From SIG437 sp045648985 (GTDB lineage Bacteria > Bacillota > Clostridia > UBA1381 > UBA9506), in assembly GCA_045648985.1 (NCBI GenBank), contig JAZROZ010000025.1:6654-70653 (forward strand): DNA of 64,000 bases, given 5' to 3'. The translations under genes and the position numbers were made by a program. This document shows, piece by piece, positions 25,316 through 34,925 of the stretch (the first letter of the stretch is position 1; every line of letters starts with the position of its first letter). The notes under the pieces are model-generated. The model was not told where the DNA came from. It was given only the letters and a program-made list of their open reading frames with translations, and ran no database searches.

Positions 25316-26668
25316 ATGCACAAAATACATATACCACAAGATGTTTCATATATTATAAAAACATTGGAAGATAACGGCTATAGCGCCTTTATCGTTGGTG
25401 GATGTGTGCGTGATTCTCTGCTTGGCAATGTACCAAACGACTGGGATATAACAACAAATGCAACTCCCGAAAAGGTAAAAGAATTATTTAATAAAACTAT
25501 AGATACAGGAATTCAACATGGAACTGTTACAGTTTTAGTTGGCGCCAAATCATATGAAGTCACAACTTTCAGGAAAGACGGAGACTACAAAGACAGTCGA
25601 CATCCTGAGTCTGTTGAATACACAGACGATTTAGTCCTTGATTTGTCGCGCCGTGATTTTACTGTCAATGCTATGGCATATAATGAAAATTTTGGTCTAG
25701 TTGACCCGTTTGGTGGAATTTCTGATTTAGAAATATCTTTGATAAAATGTGTCGGTAATCCTACTACACGTTTTTCTGAAGATGCGTTAAGAATGTTAAG
25801 AGCTGTGCGTTTTTCTGCGCAGCTCTCTTTTTCTATCCATGAATCTGTCATTTCTGCACTTAAAGAAAAAAGTGAAGATATATTAAACATCAGCGCTGAA
25901 AGGATAAGAGAAGAATTAAATAAAATGCTTCTATCTGACAATTCATTTGAGGCTTTTTTGACGCTTTATGAAACATCGCTTTTAAAGCATATTCTCCCTG
26001 AACTTGACAGATGCTTTGATACTGAACAAAATATCAAATACCATTTGTATAATGTCGGAATTCACTCTTTATACGTTGTTAAAAATTGTCCTAAGAAATT
26101 ATATCTAAAATATGCTGCTCTTTTTCACGATATTGGAAAGCCTGATACCAAAAAAACAGATACATTTGGTATTGATACATTCCGTAATCACTCTAAATTG
26201 AGCACAGAACTTGCTGAAAAAGTTTTAAGAAGACTTAAAATGGATAACAAAAGCATCGATAAAATATTAAGACTTATAAAATATCACGACAGGGAAATCG
26301 TCTTGTCAAGGAAAGCAATAAAAAGAGCTGTACTCGACATTGGTGATGATATATTTGAAGATTTAATAGAACTTAAATCTGCAGAAGTTTATGCTCAAAA
26401 TACAAAGCTCACTTTCCCGCGTCTTGAAAATTACAATGAAATATTGAGCATATATCAAAATATAAAAACACAAAAAGAAGCTATCAGTGTTGCTGAACTG
26501 GAAATTAACGGTAACGATGTTATGAATTTAGGCTTTAAAGGAAAAGACATAGGAACTATTTTACAGCATACTCTTTTGTACATTATTACCAATCCTGAAG
26601 AAAATAAAAAAGAAAAAATATTAAAAATAATCAAAAAAAATGCTAATTTATGGTTGAAAAATGAATAA
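25316..26668 (+). CDS. cca: CCA tRNA nucleotidyltransferase
   Basis: This enzyme adds or repairs the 3' CCA of tRNAs. The 450-aa protein has the class II nucleotidyltransferase head with VGGCVRDSLLGNVPNDWDI (metal-binding Asp pair), the RRDFTVNAMAY motif and the EDALRMLRAVRF region. A C-terminal HD-type phosphohydrolase domain (HDIGKPDT, residues near 270) makes it the longer HD-containing Firmicutes form. AAGGAG precedes the ATG. Confidence 0.95.
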   Translation: MHKIHIPQDVSYIIKTLEDNGYSAFIVGGCVRDSLLGNVPNDWDITTNATPEKVKELFNKTIDTGIQHGTVTVLVGAKSYEVTTFRKDGDYKDSRHPESVEYTDDLVLDLSRRDFTVNAMAYNENFGLVDPFGGISDLEISLIKCVGNPTTRFSEDALRMLRAVRFSAQLSFSIHESVISALKEKSEDILNISAERIREELNKMLLSDNSFEAFLTLYETSLLKHILPELDRCFDTEQNIKYHLYNVGIHSLYVVKNCPKKLYLKYAALFHDIGKPDTKKTDTFGIDTFRNHSKLSTELAEKVLRRLKMDNKSIDKILRLIKYHDREIVLSRKAIKRAVLDIGDDIFEDLIELKSAEVYAQNTKLTFPRLENYNEILSIYQNIKTQKEAISVAELEINGNDVMNLGFKGKDIGTILQHTLLYIITNPEENKKEKILKIIKKNANLWLKNE

Positions 26669-26682
26669 AAGTATTATATAAT
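26654..26682 (+). promoter_or_regulatory. SigA-type promoter of the EF-G paralogue
   Basis: TTGAAA (26654-26659) and TATAAT (26677-26682), spacer 17 bp. The -35 lies inside the end of cca; the start codon is 52 bp downstream of the -10. Confidence 0.7.
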
Positions 26683-26734
26683 GAAAATATGAAATGATTT
26701 TATCATTAATTTAATCTCATGGAGGGAAGCAATT

Positions 26735-28804
26735 ATGAAAGACTACATTGTATCCAAAATTAAAAATGTGGCTATTTTAGGTCACGGCGGTTCGGGCAAA
26801 ACATCTCTTGCTGAAGCGTTGCTTTATTCAGCCGGAACAATCGACAGAATGGGTAACGTTATTGCCGGCAATACTGTCAGCGACTATGATGCTGAAGAAA
26901 CAAAGCGTCAGTGTTCAATTTCTTCTTCAATTCTTCCTATCGAGTGGAATGATTATAAAATAAATATTATAGATACTCCGGGATTTTTTGATTTCATTGG
27001 CGAACAGTATCAGGGACTTCGTGCAGTTGATGCTGCCGTTTTAGTGTTAAGCGGCAAATCAGGTGTTACTGTTGGCGCTGAAAAAGCATGGGAAATCTGT
27101 CGTAAACACAATATTCCTCTCATCATTTACATAAATAAGCTTGATGATGAGGCAGCTGATTTTAACAGAGTTGTAAATGAACTTCGCGATTCTTTTGGAA
27201 AAAGTGTTGCACCATTCTTAAGTCCTGTTAAAGAAGGCGAAGAAATTACAGGTTTTATAAATGTTGTTGATTTTAAAACACGAAAATTTGAGGGAGATAA
27301 AGCATACGATGTTGAAACAACTGATGAAATGAAAGCTGAAGTTGCGCCAATTCGTGAAATGATTATAGAGTCTGTTGCTGAAACAGATGATGAGCTTATG
27401 ACTAAATTCTTTGATGGTGTTGAATTTACTGTTGAAGAAATCAAGTCTGGACTTTCTGCCGGTATTAAATCACGTGCAATAGTTCCTGTTTTATGTGGTA
27501 GTGCACTGAAAAATCAGGGCACACGTCTTTTACTTGATGCCATTGTTAACTATATTCCATCAGCCGATAAAGGCACAAGCATTATTGCAGTAGATAAAAA
27601 TGATGAGCCTGTTGAAATTGAAGCTGATGCAAACAAACCTTTAGTTGCACAAGTATTCAAAACCATCGCTGACCCGTTCATCGGACGATTCTCTTTTGTG
27701 CGTATATATCAGGGAACACTTAAAAAAGATAGTGTTGTTATAAACACAAACAAAGATAAAGAAGAAAAAATCAGCAAAATTTGCATAATCAGGGGTAAAA
27801 AACAAACTGATACTGATAAGCTTATCGCAGGTGACATTGGTGCTGTTCCTAAACTCAACGACACATCAACATGTGATACTCTTTGTGATAAATCATTCCA
27901 GGTTATTTTGGATAGTATCAACTTCCCTGCTCCTGTAACATCAATGGCTATTATGCCCAAGGCTAAAGGCGATGAAGAAAAAATCAGTTCTGGTATTCAT
28001 AAGATTATGGAAGAAGATAAGACTGTTTCCTTTGTTCATAACTCAGAAACACACGAACAGGTATTAAGTGGTATCGGAGAACAGCATATTGAAGTTGTAG
28101 TGAGCAAATTAAAAACAAAATATAATGTTGATGTAGATTTGAAAGTACCTAAAGTACCATATAGAGAAACAATCAGAAAGAGCGTTAAGGTAGAAGGAAA
28201 ACATAAAAAACAATCAGGTGGACATGGTCAATATGGTCACGTTTGGATTGAATTTGAGCCAATAGATGCTGACGGACTTGTATTTGAAGAAAACGTATTC
28301 GGTGGCTCTGTTCCAAAGAACTTCTTTCCTGCAGTTGAAAAGGGCTTAAAAGAAAGTATGGAACACGGTGTTTTGGCAGGTTATCCTGTAGTTGGTCTTA
28401 AAGCTACATTATATGACGGCTCATACCATAGTGTTGACTCATCGGAAATGGCGTTTAAGATGGCTGCAAACCTTGCATATAAAAATGGTTTGCCACAGGC
28501 TATGCCGGTTCTTTTAGAGCCTATTGGAGCACTTACTGTTACTGTTCCAAACAGCTATATGGGAGACATCATGGGTGATATTAACAAACGTCGCGGAAGA
28601 GTTTTAGGAAGTGATCAGCAATCAGACGGAACAGTTGTTATTACAGCTGATGTTCCAATGGCTGAAATGGCAAAATTTGCTACAGATCTTCGTTCAATGA
28701 CACAAGGACGCGGAAGCTTTGCTCTAGAATTTAAAGCATATGAACAGGCTCCTGATCATGTTGCTAAGAAAATAATTGAAGAAAGTGCTAAAGAGAAAGA
28801 ATAA
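26735..28804 (+). CDS. Elongation factor G-like protein (EF-G paralogue)
   Basis: A 689-aa translational GTPase with all five EF-G domains. The G1 loop is GHGGSGKTSL rather than the GHxDxGKTT of canonical EF-G; G3 is DTPGFFDF and G4 is NKLD. Domain IV shows GGHGQYGHVWIEFEP and domain V VPMAEMAKFATDLRS. These G-motif changes place it with the second EF-G type common in Clostridia, not with the main elongation factor. The str operon genes are absent, as expected for the paralogue. Its role may be in ribosome recycling or stress; this is unproven. Confidence 0.88.
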   Translation: MKDYIVSKIKNVAILGHGGSGKTSLAEALLYSAGTIDRMGNVIAGNTVSDYDAEETKRQCSISSSILPIEWNDYKINIIDTPGFFDFIGEQYQGLRAVDAAVLVLSGKSGVTVGAEKAWEICRKHNIPLIIYINKLDDEAADFNRVVNELRDSFGKSVAPFLSPVKEGEEITGFINVVDFKTRKFEGDKAYDVETTDEMKAEVAPIREMIIESVAETDDELMTKFFDGVEFTVEEIKSGLSAGIKSRAIVPVLCGSALKNQGTRLLLDAIVNYIPSADKGTSIIAVDKNDEPVEIEADANKPLVAQVFKTIADPFIGRFSFVRIYQGTLKKDSVVINTNKDKEEKISKICIIRGKKQTDTDKLIAGDIGAVPKLNDTSTCDTLCDKSFQVILDSINFPAPVTSMAIMPKAKGDEEKISSGIHKIMEEDKTVSFVHNSETHEQVLSGIGEQHIEVVVSKLKTKYNVDVDLKVPKVPYRETIRKSVKVEGKHKKQSGGHGQYGHVWIEFEPIDADGLVFEENVFGGSVPKNFFPAVEKGLKESMEHGVLAGYPVVGLKATLYDGSYHSVDSSEMAFKMAANLAYKNGLPQAMPVLLEPIGALTVTVPNSYMGDIMGDINKRRGRVLGSDQQSDGTVVITADVPMAEMAKFATDLRSMTQGRGSFALEFKAYEQAPDHVAKKIIEESAKEKE

Positions 28805-28815
28805 TTAAGTATGAT

Positions 28816-28848
28816 AAAGGAGCTGTAGCCTTTTGCTACAGCTCCTTT
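28816..28848 (+). terminator. Bidirectional terminator between the EF-G paralogue and the glycosidase-like gene
   Basis: A perfect 14-bp stem (28816-28829 with 28835-28848, loop CTTTT) with T-rich flanks on both strands lies between two convergent genes. Confidence 0.92.
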
Positions 28849-28860
28849 TAAATTTAGGAA

Positions 28861-30846
28861 TTAATACTCTACAACTACTGTTGTATGACAATTAAGTTCA
28901 GGCACTGTAAAGGATATTGTATCACCTTTTTTTGAAAATTTAAGTTTTTTGTTTTCAAGCGGCATATAAACTTTTTTTACTTTTTTATCAAGTTTTAACT
29001 CTACATCTATATTATACATAGTAACTATATCATCAATAATCTGAGCTTTTCCACGTTTTACAGGACTTGCATATATCATATTGATACAATATCTGCTATT
29101 TTGCGGTTGATGTATCATAGTGCATCTTCCCTGCGCTCCAAGATTTTTTACTTTTAAAATACTTCCTCCATAAACAAGGTTTAAAGCCATCATAAAATAG
29201 TTTCTTAGGAAAACGGGACCATATATCAAATAAGCTCTTGGTATAGAATGTGCTAAATACACAACGTTTCCACTTTTTGCAATTGCAGGGAATCTTTCTG
29301 AATCTTTATTATGTGGTGTGTTCATATGTCCGCAGAAATGAGCATATGTACGACTAAAATAAGGTGTTAAAAGCTCAGCATAGACCTGAGCAGTATCATT
29401 AACCTTAACTTTATGTCCAGGGAAATTACAAAGCATAGGCGCATTTGGCACATTGTCAATCTTCTTTACGGGTGATAAATAATCACAATCAAATTCACTA
29501 TCTCCTATATATTCAAAACCTAAATCAATCTGGAACTTTCCGTCTTTTACTAAAGCGTCAGCCATCAAAAATGCTTTTCCGCCATTTTTAATATATTTAT
29601 CAAATGCCGCAAGTTCTTCAACGCTCATTGTTGCCTTTTCAGGTATAATGATTGTATCAAACTCATCAAAATTACAGTTTGTAACAAGGTCATAATCAAG
29701 TTGATTTTCCAAAAGAATGTTGGAAATACCCTCATTTGCATCACGCAATGGCGAAGTAAATACGCCGATATTTGTTACAGCTTCGCCATCAAAGCAATAT
29801 GGTGCTATCTTATCAAGATAATTATATGCATAACCTATGTTTTCATATGTCTGCATTTCCATTTCACCGTCAGGATGCATATGGTCGCCGACAGATGCGC
29901 CTACACCGTAAAGTGCCATGGTAGCAACTTCATATTTAAGTGCATCCTTTGACTTAAACCCGCCAAATTCACCCCAGGAAAGATGAAATTTACCCGTCAT
30001 ACCAATGACCCCTTTGCCGCTTTTGCTGAAGTATTTAGCACGCATCGGAAGTCTGTCATAACCGTCCCAAGCTGTTGGCAGGTCTTCCATCTCAAAGTGA
30101 GACTGATATGCATGATAATCTTTTTTATACTGATGTGCACAACCATTAAAAAATATCGTTGCATCAGGGTGATATTTTTTAAGTATTTCTCCACACTTTT
30201 CAAAGAATACCTGTCTTTTTATTGTGAGATATTTTGAAGCATCATCATCATTTTCAGGGTCTAATCCCATTTCTTTCATACCCTTTATGCACGACTCGCA
30301 ATAGCAGGCCTCCCCGATTGTACATATATCATAAAATAAGCCATCAACAACTTTATATCGTCTGCAGATTTCTTCAGTAATTGCATATATGTGCTCAGAG
30401 TATGGACTTCCATCGCAGTAACAAAGCATATTCCAGAAAACATGTGGCTTTGGAGCGTTCATATCTTCATTTTTTGAAAAGTCACGTCCTCCAATATGTT
30501 CTCTGTTTTTACCAAGCATAGCCCACTCGGGATGTGTTATATTATCACCATCTGACCATCCTGCTGTGATATAAATAGGAGCACGAACACCAATTTCATG
30601 TGCTGCATCTACCATAGCACCTGTTAAATCAAATTCCAGGTGTGGATGCATCGTTCCTACTTCAGTTGGATAATAGCACATACTATGGTGACATTTAGCA
30701 AAAACGGTTATACTTTCAAGATTTCCGGCTTTCAGAGCTGCCTGAAAATTTTCTTTTGAAAAATTCTTACCAATTCCTTCAATATATGGCGATGTATGAA
30801 AATCTAAATGCACTTGTCTTCTTGGAATTTTAGTTATTTTGCTCAT
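28861..30846 (-). CDS. Glycoside hydrolase-like protein with a beta-galactosidase-type trimerisation domain
   Basis: The 661-aa cytoplasmic protein has an N-terminal TIM-barrel like the hypothetical glycosyl hydrolase 6 group (residues about 10-340, with IYITAGWSDGDN, DGLFYDICTIGEACYCESC). A Rossmann-like region like the GH42 trimerisation domain follows (about 370-560; FDTIIIPEKATMSVEE, GGKAFLMAD). The C-terminal beta domain is about 590-661. The CYCESC cysteines are typical of the group. There is no signal peptide, so substrates would be imported oligosaccharides. The start is ATG 30846 with GGAGG about 10 nt upstream. Exact substrate unknown; a fucosidase- or galactosidase-like activity is a guess. 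Confidence 0.7.
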   Translation of the reverse strand: MSKITKIPRRQVHLDFHTSPYIEGIGKNFSKENFQAALKAGNLESITVFAKCHHSMCYYPTEVGTMHPHLEFDLTGAMVDAAHEIGVRAPIYITAGWSDGDNITHPEWAMLGKNREHIGGRDFSKNEDMNAPKPHVFWNMLCYCDGSPYSEHIYAITEEICRRYKVVDGLFYDICTIGEACYCESCIKGMKEMGLDPENDDDASKYLTIKRQVFFEKCGEILKKYHPDATIFFNGCAHQYKKDYHAYQSHFEMEDLPTAWDGYDRLPMRAKYFSKSGKGVIGMTGKFHLSWGEFGGFKSKDALKYEVATMALYGVGASVGDHMHPDGEMEMQTYENIGYAYNYLDKIAPYCFDGEAVTNIGVFTSPLRDANEGISNILLENQLDYDLVTNCNFDEFDTIIIPEKATMSVEELAAFDKYIKNGGKAFLMADALVKDGKFQIDLGFEYIGDSEFDCDYLSPVKKIDNVPNAPMLCNFPGHKVKVNDTAQVYAELLTPYFSRTYAHFCGHMNTPHNKDSERFPAIAKSGNVVYLAHSIPRAYLIYGPVFLRNYFMMALNLVYGGSILKVKNLGAQGRCTMIHQPQNSRYCINMIYASPVKRGKAQIIDDIVTMYNIDVELKLDKKVKKVYMPLENKKLKFSKKGDTISFTVPELNCHTTVVVEY

Positions 30847-30869
30847 TAGTAATACCTCCGTCAATCGTC

Positions 30870-31610
30870 TTAGAAATTAATTAAAATATTTATCAAATGC
30901 AAAATTATGAAATGTACGGGATAAAAAATATAGAAAAAATATTTCATATTTCGCTCTCCCCTTTTTCCTGAATACATCAAAAGAAAAAGGATTGAAAAAA
31001 GTGAATAAAACTGAATTCCCCCTAAGTCCGCAGATAATATTAATAGACCAATCAAAAACGCAAAAATATGTATAGGCAACTTATGTGCGTTATCTTTATA
31101 TCCTTTTTCTTTCCTGAATGCACATACAAAAACAGGCGCAAGAGTCCCCCAGAATCCATAATCAACATCAAAGCATTTGCAAAACAAAAAATCTGCAATT
31201 ACTAAAGACGTAAAAATTAAACCATAAAATATGCTGAATTTTATATTAAAATTCTCTTTACAAAGTGTTTTTTGAAACTTCTCTAGGGCATAGATTAGTA
31301 TAACTGATATAGAAAAAGTAATAAGTATTCCCATATCCAGACTGTTATCAATGATGAAGTAAACAACCTGACATAGCACTCCAAGTAAAAATATAAATAA
31401 AAAATATTTAATTTTATTTTTTGTATAGAAGCACCCTTCAGCAATCATAAAGGCAAAAATTGGATATGACAGTCTTCCAATTACTCTGAGTATAAGACAC
31501 TCAGGAAAAAGAATTACACCAACATGGTCAATTACCATAAATAATGCTGCAAGCAACTTAAGCATATTCCCACTCAAAATAGGAAAATAGTATTTTTTAT
31601 CAGTTAACAA
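30870..31610 (-). CDS. TraX-like multispanning membrane protein
   Basis: A 246-aa hydrophobic protein with about seven to eight membrane segments. The N-terminal part contains the TraX signature: LSGNMLKLLAALFMVIDHVG, then RVIGRLSYPIFAFMIAEG and FYPVHFIILHLI at the end. TraX-family proteins include an acetyltransferase for conjugative pilin; chromosomal homologues in Clostridia are probably envelope acyltransferases of unknown substrate. There are no conjugation genes nearby. The annotated start is TTG 31610; an ATG at residue 15 would cut the conserved region, so the longer form is kept. Confidence 0.8.
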   Translation of the reverse strand: MLTDKKYYFPILSGNMLKLLAALFMVIDHVGVILFPECLILRVIGRLSYPIFAFMIAEGCFYTKNKIKYFLFIFLLGVLCQVVYFIIDNSLDMGILITFSISVILIYALEKFQKTLCKENFNIKFSIFYGLIFTSLVIADFLFCKCFDVDYGFWGTLAPVFVCAFRKEKGYKDNAHKLPIHIFAFLIGLLILSADLGGIQFYSLFSILFLLMYSGKRGERNMKYFFYIFYPVHFIILHLINILINF

Positions 31611-31671
31611 TATTCTCGTCCTTCTACTTTCTTTGCTTTATTTTATATAGGATAAAATATTATGTCAATGT

Positions 31672-32796
31672 TCAAAATCGAACAAAATATGTAAAAACAG
31701 TCAATATAATTAAAAATCCAAAGTTAAAAAGTGAAAATAAAAGTATGTAGCTTTTCACCTTTCCATAATTGTATTTTACAAATTCTCTTAATGTAATTAA
31801 GCTTGCAAGTGATGAGATAAGCGTCCCTACCCCACCAATATTTACTCCAATAAGCAAATCCTTATAATTTTCTGTAAACTGAGAAAGAAGTATTGCAGAT
31901 GGTACATTACTTATTACCTGACAGGAAAATATACTTAATAAAAGTGTATTTTTATCAAGAAGATACTGAAAAAAATTTCTGACGACATCGATTCTCGCCA
32001 TATTGCCTGCAAAAATAAAGAAAAATACAAATGTCAAAAGAAGCGGATAGTCAACTGTAGCCAAAGCTTTTCTGTCAAGAAAAAGTAAAGCGATAACTAT
32101 AACAACAAGTCCTATCTGATACGGAATACTTCTGAAAACAATCAAAATTGAAAGTGCAAACAAGATTAAATAAATTGATGTTTTAAGCGGTTTTAAAACT
32201 ATTTTGTCAGTTTCCATCACAAGCGGCTCTGATTTTAAAAACAGACAACAAACAGTTATTAAAATAATAGAAAGAACAAATGTCGGTGCCATAATATGTA
32301 TAAACTCAAGATTTTGTATATTAAACATTGAATAAAGATACAAATTCTGTGGATTTCCAAACGGCGTTAACATTCCTCCAAGATTTGCTGCAATGTTTTG
32401 CATTATGAAAGTAAATGCCATATATTTTGTCTTATCAGTTGTCGTCAGTACAAAATATCCAAGTGGCAGAAATGTCAAAAGTGCCATATCATTCGCAATA
32501 AGCATTGAGCCAATAAAAGTAATATAAACCAAAGCAAGTATTGCCATTTTTGTTGTTTTAAAAAATTCTATAATTTTCCTTGCGAGTATAGAGAAAAAGT
32601 TTATATTTCGTAAAGCACAAACAACTGCCAAAACACAAAACAAGCAAGTTAGAGTTTTAAAATCAAAATATGTAAGATACTCTCTGTCAATCGGAACAAA
32701 AATACACGTTATTAAAGCAGCTAAAAAAGCAATAAACATTACTATATTTTTCTTTAAAAATAAAACTAAATCAGGTTTAAGACCTATTCTTTTCAT
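31672..32796 (-). CDS. SLC13/ArsB-type anion permease
   Basis: A 374-aa integral membrane protein with about ten helices. The motif IAANLGGMLTPFGNPQN (about residues 134-150) resembles the conserved loop of the ion transporter superfamily that contains SLC13 (DASS), ArsB and CitM permeases. A second copy-like loop SNVPSAILLSQ lies in the C-terminal half, matching the two-repeat architecture. The substrate could be a dicarboxylate, citrate, sulfate or arsenite; no ars or citrate genes are close by to decide. Confidence 0.8.
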   Translation of the reverse strand: MKRIGLKPDLVLFLKKNIVMFIAFLAALITCIFVPIDREYLTYFDFKTLTCLFCVLAVVCALRNINFFSILARKIIEFFKTTKMAILALVYITFIGSMLIANDMALLTFLPLGYFVLTTTDKTKYMAFTFIMQNIAANLGGMLTPFGNPQNLYLYSMFNIQNLEFIHIMAPTFVLSIILITVCCLFLKSEPLVMETDKIVLKPLKTSIYLILFALSILIVFRSIPYQIGLVVIVIALLFLDRKALATVDYPLLLTFVFFFIFAGNMARIDVVRNFFQYLLDKNTLLLSIFSCQVISNVPSAILLSQFTENYKDLLIGVNIGGVGTLISSLASLITLREFVKYNYGKVKSYILLFSLFNFGFLIILTVFTYFVRF

Positions 32797-32865
32797 ATGC
32801 TACTTCCCTTTTATGATTATTTTATAATATTTCCTGAATAATTATATATTTTGCAAAATAAATAG

Positions 32866-33249
32866 TCAAGGCTTTTTTGGACTTTTTTCGTCATCAGTTT
32901 TGCTCTTTTTTAAAAACTCATAAATGCCCATAGCAAAAAGAAAAACGGCAAAAAGTTTTCTTAAAAAATCAGATGAAATACCATTTGAAAGCATAGCTCC
33001 CCCTGCTGCACCAAACAGACCGGAAATCATAATCGGCAGAGCGACTTTAAAATCAACGTTTTTATTTTTAAAATGTATAATAAGTGCCACCGCAGCTGTG
33101 GGAAGAAAATATAATAGATTTACACCCTGAGCTATATGCTGATTTATTCCCATAAAAATTGTCAATGCAGGAATAAGGATTGTCCCACCTCCTATACCCA
33201 TTCCACTTATAACTCCGCTGATAATTCCAATTATACTTGCTAAAATCAT
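32866..33249 (-). CDS. Half-size TauE/SafE (TSUP) membrane protein, downstream partner
   Basis: This 127-aa protein carries one half of the TSUP fold, beginning IIGIISGVISGMGIGGGTILIPAL and containing a GLFGAAGGAMLS repeat. Full TSUP transporters are about 250 aa and made of two such repeats. It ends with a charged tail. Its start overlaps the upstream half gene by 4 bp (ATGA). The two chains probably form one transporter for a sulfur-containing or organic anion. Confidence 0.85.
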   Translation of the reverse strand: MILASIIGIISGVISGMGIGGGTILIPALTIFMGINQHIAQGVNLLYFLPTAAVALIIHFKNKNVDFKVALPIMISGLFGAAGGAMLSNGISSDFLRKLFAVFLFAMGIYEFLKKSKTDDEKSPKKP

Positions 33250-33614
33250 CTCATCACCATCTTTATAGCTGCTAATATCATAAAAGAGCCAAATATTTTT
33301 CTTATAATTTTATCTGACATTTTAGAAAGCAATTTTGCACCGATAAATCCGCCAATTACACCACCTATTGATACAAATAGTGCCAGTTTAAAATCAAGCA
33401 TGGAGTTTTTTCCGTAAAAAAACAGACTAATTACTGTAAAAGCACTTATAACGAGTATCGCAGTTGCATGAGCTTTTTTTACTTCTACACCTAAAAATTC
33501 AGTCAAAAACGGTACAATTAAAGTTCCGCCACCGCTTCCAAAAAGTCCATTTAAAAAGCCTGCGGTTATTCCACCCAAAATACTTATCCATAATTTGTTT
33601 TTTATCTTTTTCAT
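33246..33614 (-). CDS. Half-size TauE/SafE (TSUP) membrane protein, upstream partner
   Basis: A 122-aa partner of the next gene, with the same repeat signature: ITAGFLNGLFGSGGGTLIVPFL and a GGVIGGFIGAKLLSKMSD segment. About four membrane helices are visible. It is paired with a second half by a 4-bp gene overlap, so the two are made together. Which substrate the pair moves is not evident. Confidence 0.85.
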   Translation of the reverse strand: MKKIKNKLWISILGGITAGFLNGLFGSGGGTLIVPFLTEFLGVEVKKAHATAILVISAFTVISLFFYGKNSMLDFKLALFVSIGGVIGGFIGAKLLSKMSDKIIRKIFGSFMILAAIKMVMR

Positions 33615-33709
33615 TTCATCACCTTTTTATTATTCTTCTCAATTATTTCTATTTTATAAATTATGTTCAAAAAAATTATTACATTTTAATGAAATTTATG
33701 AAAAACTCC

Positions 33710-33738
33710 TTGCAAAAAAGTCGAAAAAGGTATATTAT
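33710..33738 (+). promoter_or_regulatory. SigA-type promoter of the PucR/CdaR-type regulator
   Basis: TTGCAA (33710-33715) and TATTAT (33733-33738), spacer 17 bp; an overlapping TATAAT at 33737-33742 is badly spaced. It reads into the gene at 33814. Confidence 0.5.
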
Positions 33739-33813
33739 ATAATGTGTATAATATTAATTTTTATTGTATTTCGTCGTATATTATAGAAAATCAAAAAAAA
33801 TGGAGGAAATTTT

Positions 33814-34893
33814 ATGTTAGGTCAAATATTTCAACCGGTATTAGAACAGATGTCAAATATTTCATCACGCGACTCAGGTGTACTTAATAACACTGGTTTT
33901 GTTATTGCTCATGTACACACACCGATTGATGAAGATTTAGCTTACGAAGCTATAACATCGAGTACCGTTTTAAATAAATCGTACATAGTTGGAGAATATA
34001 CTTTTGTTGCTTTTGGGGCCAGAAATATGCTTGACTATGTTGTATATACAAAAGGTACAGACCGTGATGCACATTATTTCTGTTCTATGATTGCCGTAAG
34101 CTTAGCTAACATTCAGCTCCACTGCGGTAATAAATACGATAAAACAAATTACATAAAAAATGTTCTTTTAGGTAATGTACTTCCCGGTGATATCGATTTA
34201 AGAAGTGACGAACTCCAGATTAACGCTGAAATACCAAGAATTGTTTATATTGTCCAGACAAACGGCATAAACGACCTGCCTGTTCAACATCTGCTTTCAA
34301 ATATGTTTCCTGATCAGGACTTTGTTCTCGCAATGGATAATGATACCATCGTTGTAATTAAAGCTCTGACTGAGCCATATACAAAGGATTCCCTCAAGAA
34401 AATCGCTCAAAGCATTGTTGAGATGATTAATGCTGAGCTTATGACAACCGTTTACGTTGGTATGGGGACTCCGACAAGCGTGATTAATGATATCGCACGC
34501 TCTTACTCTGAAGCAATAATCGCTTTAGAAATTGGTCGTGTTTTTGAAAGTGATAATTACATATTAAGTTATGATACTTTAGGAATAGGCAGACTCATTT
34601 ATCAGCTTCCAAGTAAGCTATGCGAGCTCTTCTTGGATGAAATATTCAAAAAAGAGAGCATCAACGTTTTAGATGATGAAACTCTGCAAACAATCAATAA
34701 GTTCTTTGAAAATAACCTAAATGTCAGCGAGACATCAAGACAGCTTTTTGTACATAGAAACACATTAGTTTATCGTCTTGATAAAATTGAGCGTTTAACA
34801 GGTCTTGATTTAAGAAAATTTGATGATGCTGTTGTATTTAAAGTTGCAGTGCTTGTCAATAAATATTTAAACTCTGGTCCAACACAATTCTAA
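33814..34893 (+). CDS. PucR/CdaR-family transcriptional regulator
   Basis: A 359-aa protein with an N-terminal sensory region of unknown ligand, a central GGDEF-like/CdaR region (about 140-260) and a C-terminal PucR-type helix-turn-helix, NVSETSRQLFVHRNTLVYRLDKIERLTG (about 307-335). Such proteins regulate sugar diacid, purine or similar catabolism. It stands directly before ftsE-ftsX on the same strand (32 bp), which may be a shared transcript with no functional link. The effector is unknown. Confidence 0.82.
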   Translation: MLGQIFQPVLEQMSNISSRDSGVLNNTGFVIAHVHTPIDEDLAYEAITSSTVLNKSYIVGEYTFVAFGARNMLDYVVYTKGTDRDAHYFCSMIAVSLANIQLHCGNKYDKTNYIKNVLLGNVLPGDIDLRSDELQINAEIPRIVYIVQTNGINDLPVQHLLSNMFPDQDFVLAMDNDTIVVIKALTEPYTKDSLKKIAQSIVEMINAELMTTVYVGMGTPTSVINDIARSYSEAIIALEIGRVFESDNYILSYDTLGIGRLIYQLPSKLCELFLDEIFKKESINVLDDETLQTINKFFENNLNVSETSRQLFVHRNTLVYRLDKIERLTGLDLRKFDDAVVFKVAVLVNKYLNSGPTQF

Positions 34894-34925
34894 TTCACTT
34901 AAATTAAATTCACAGGAGAAAGTAT

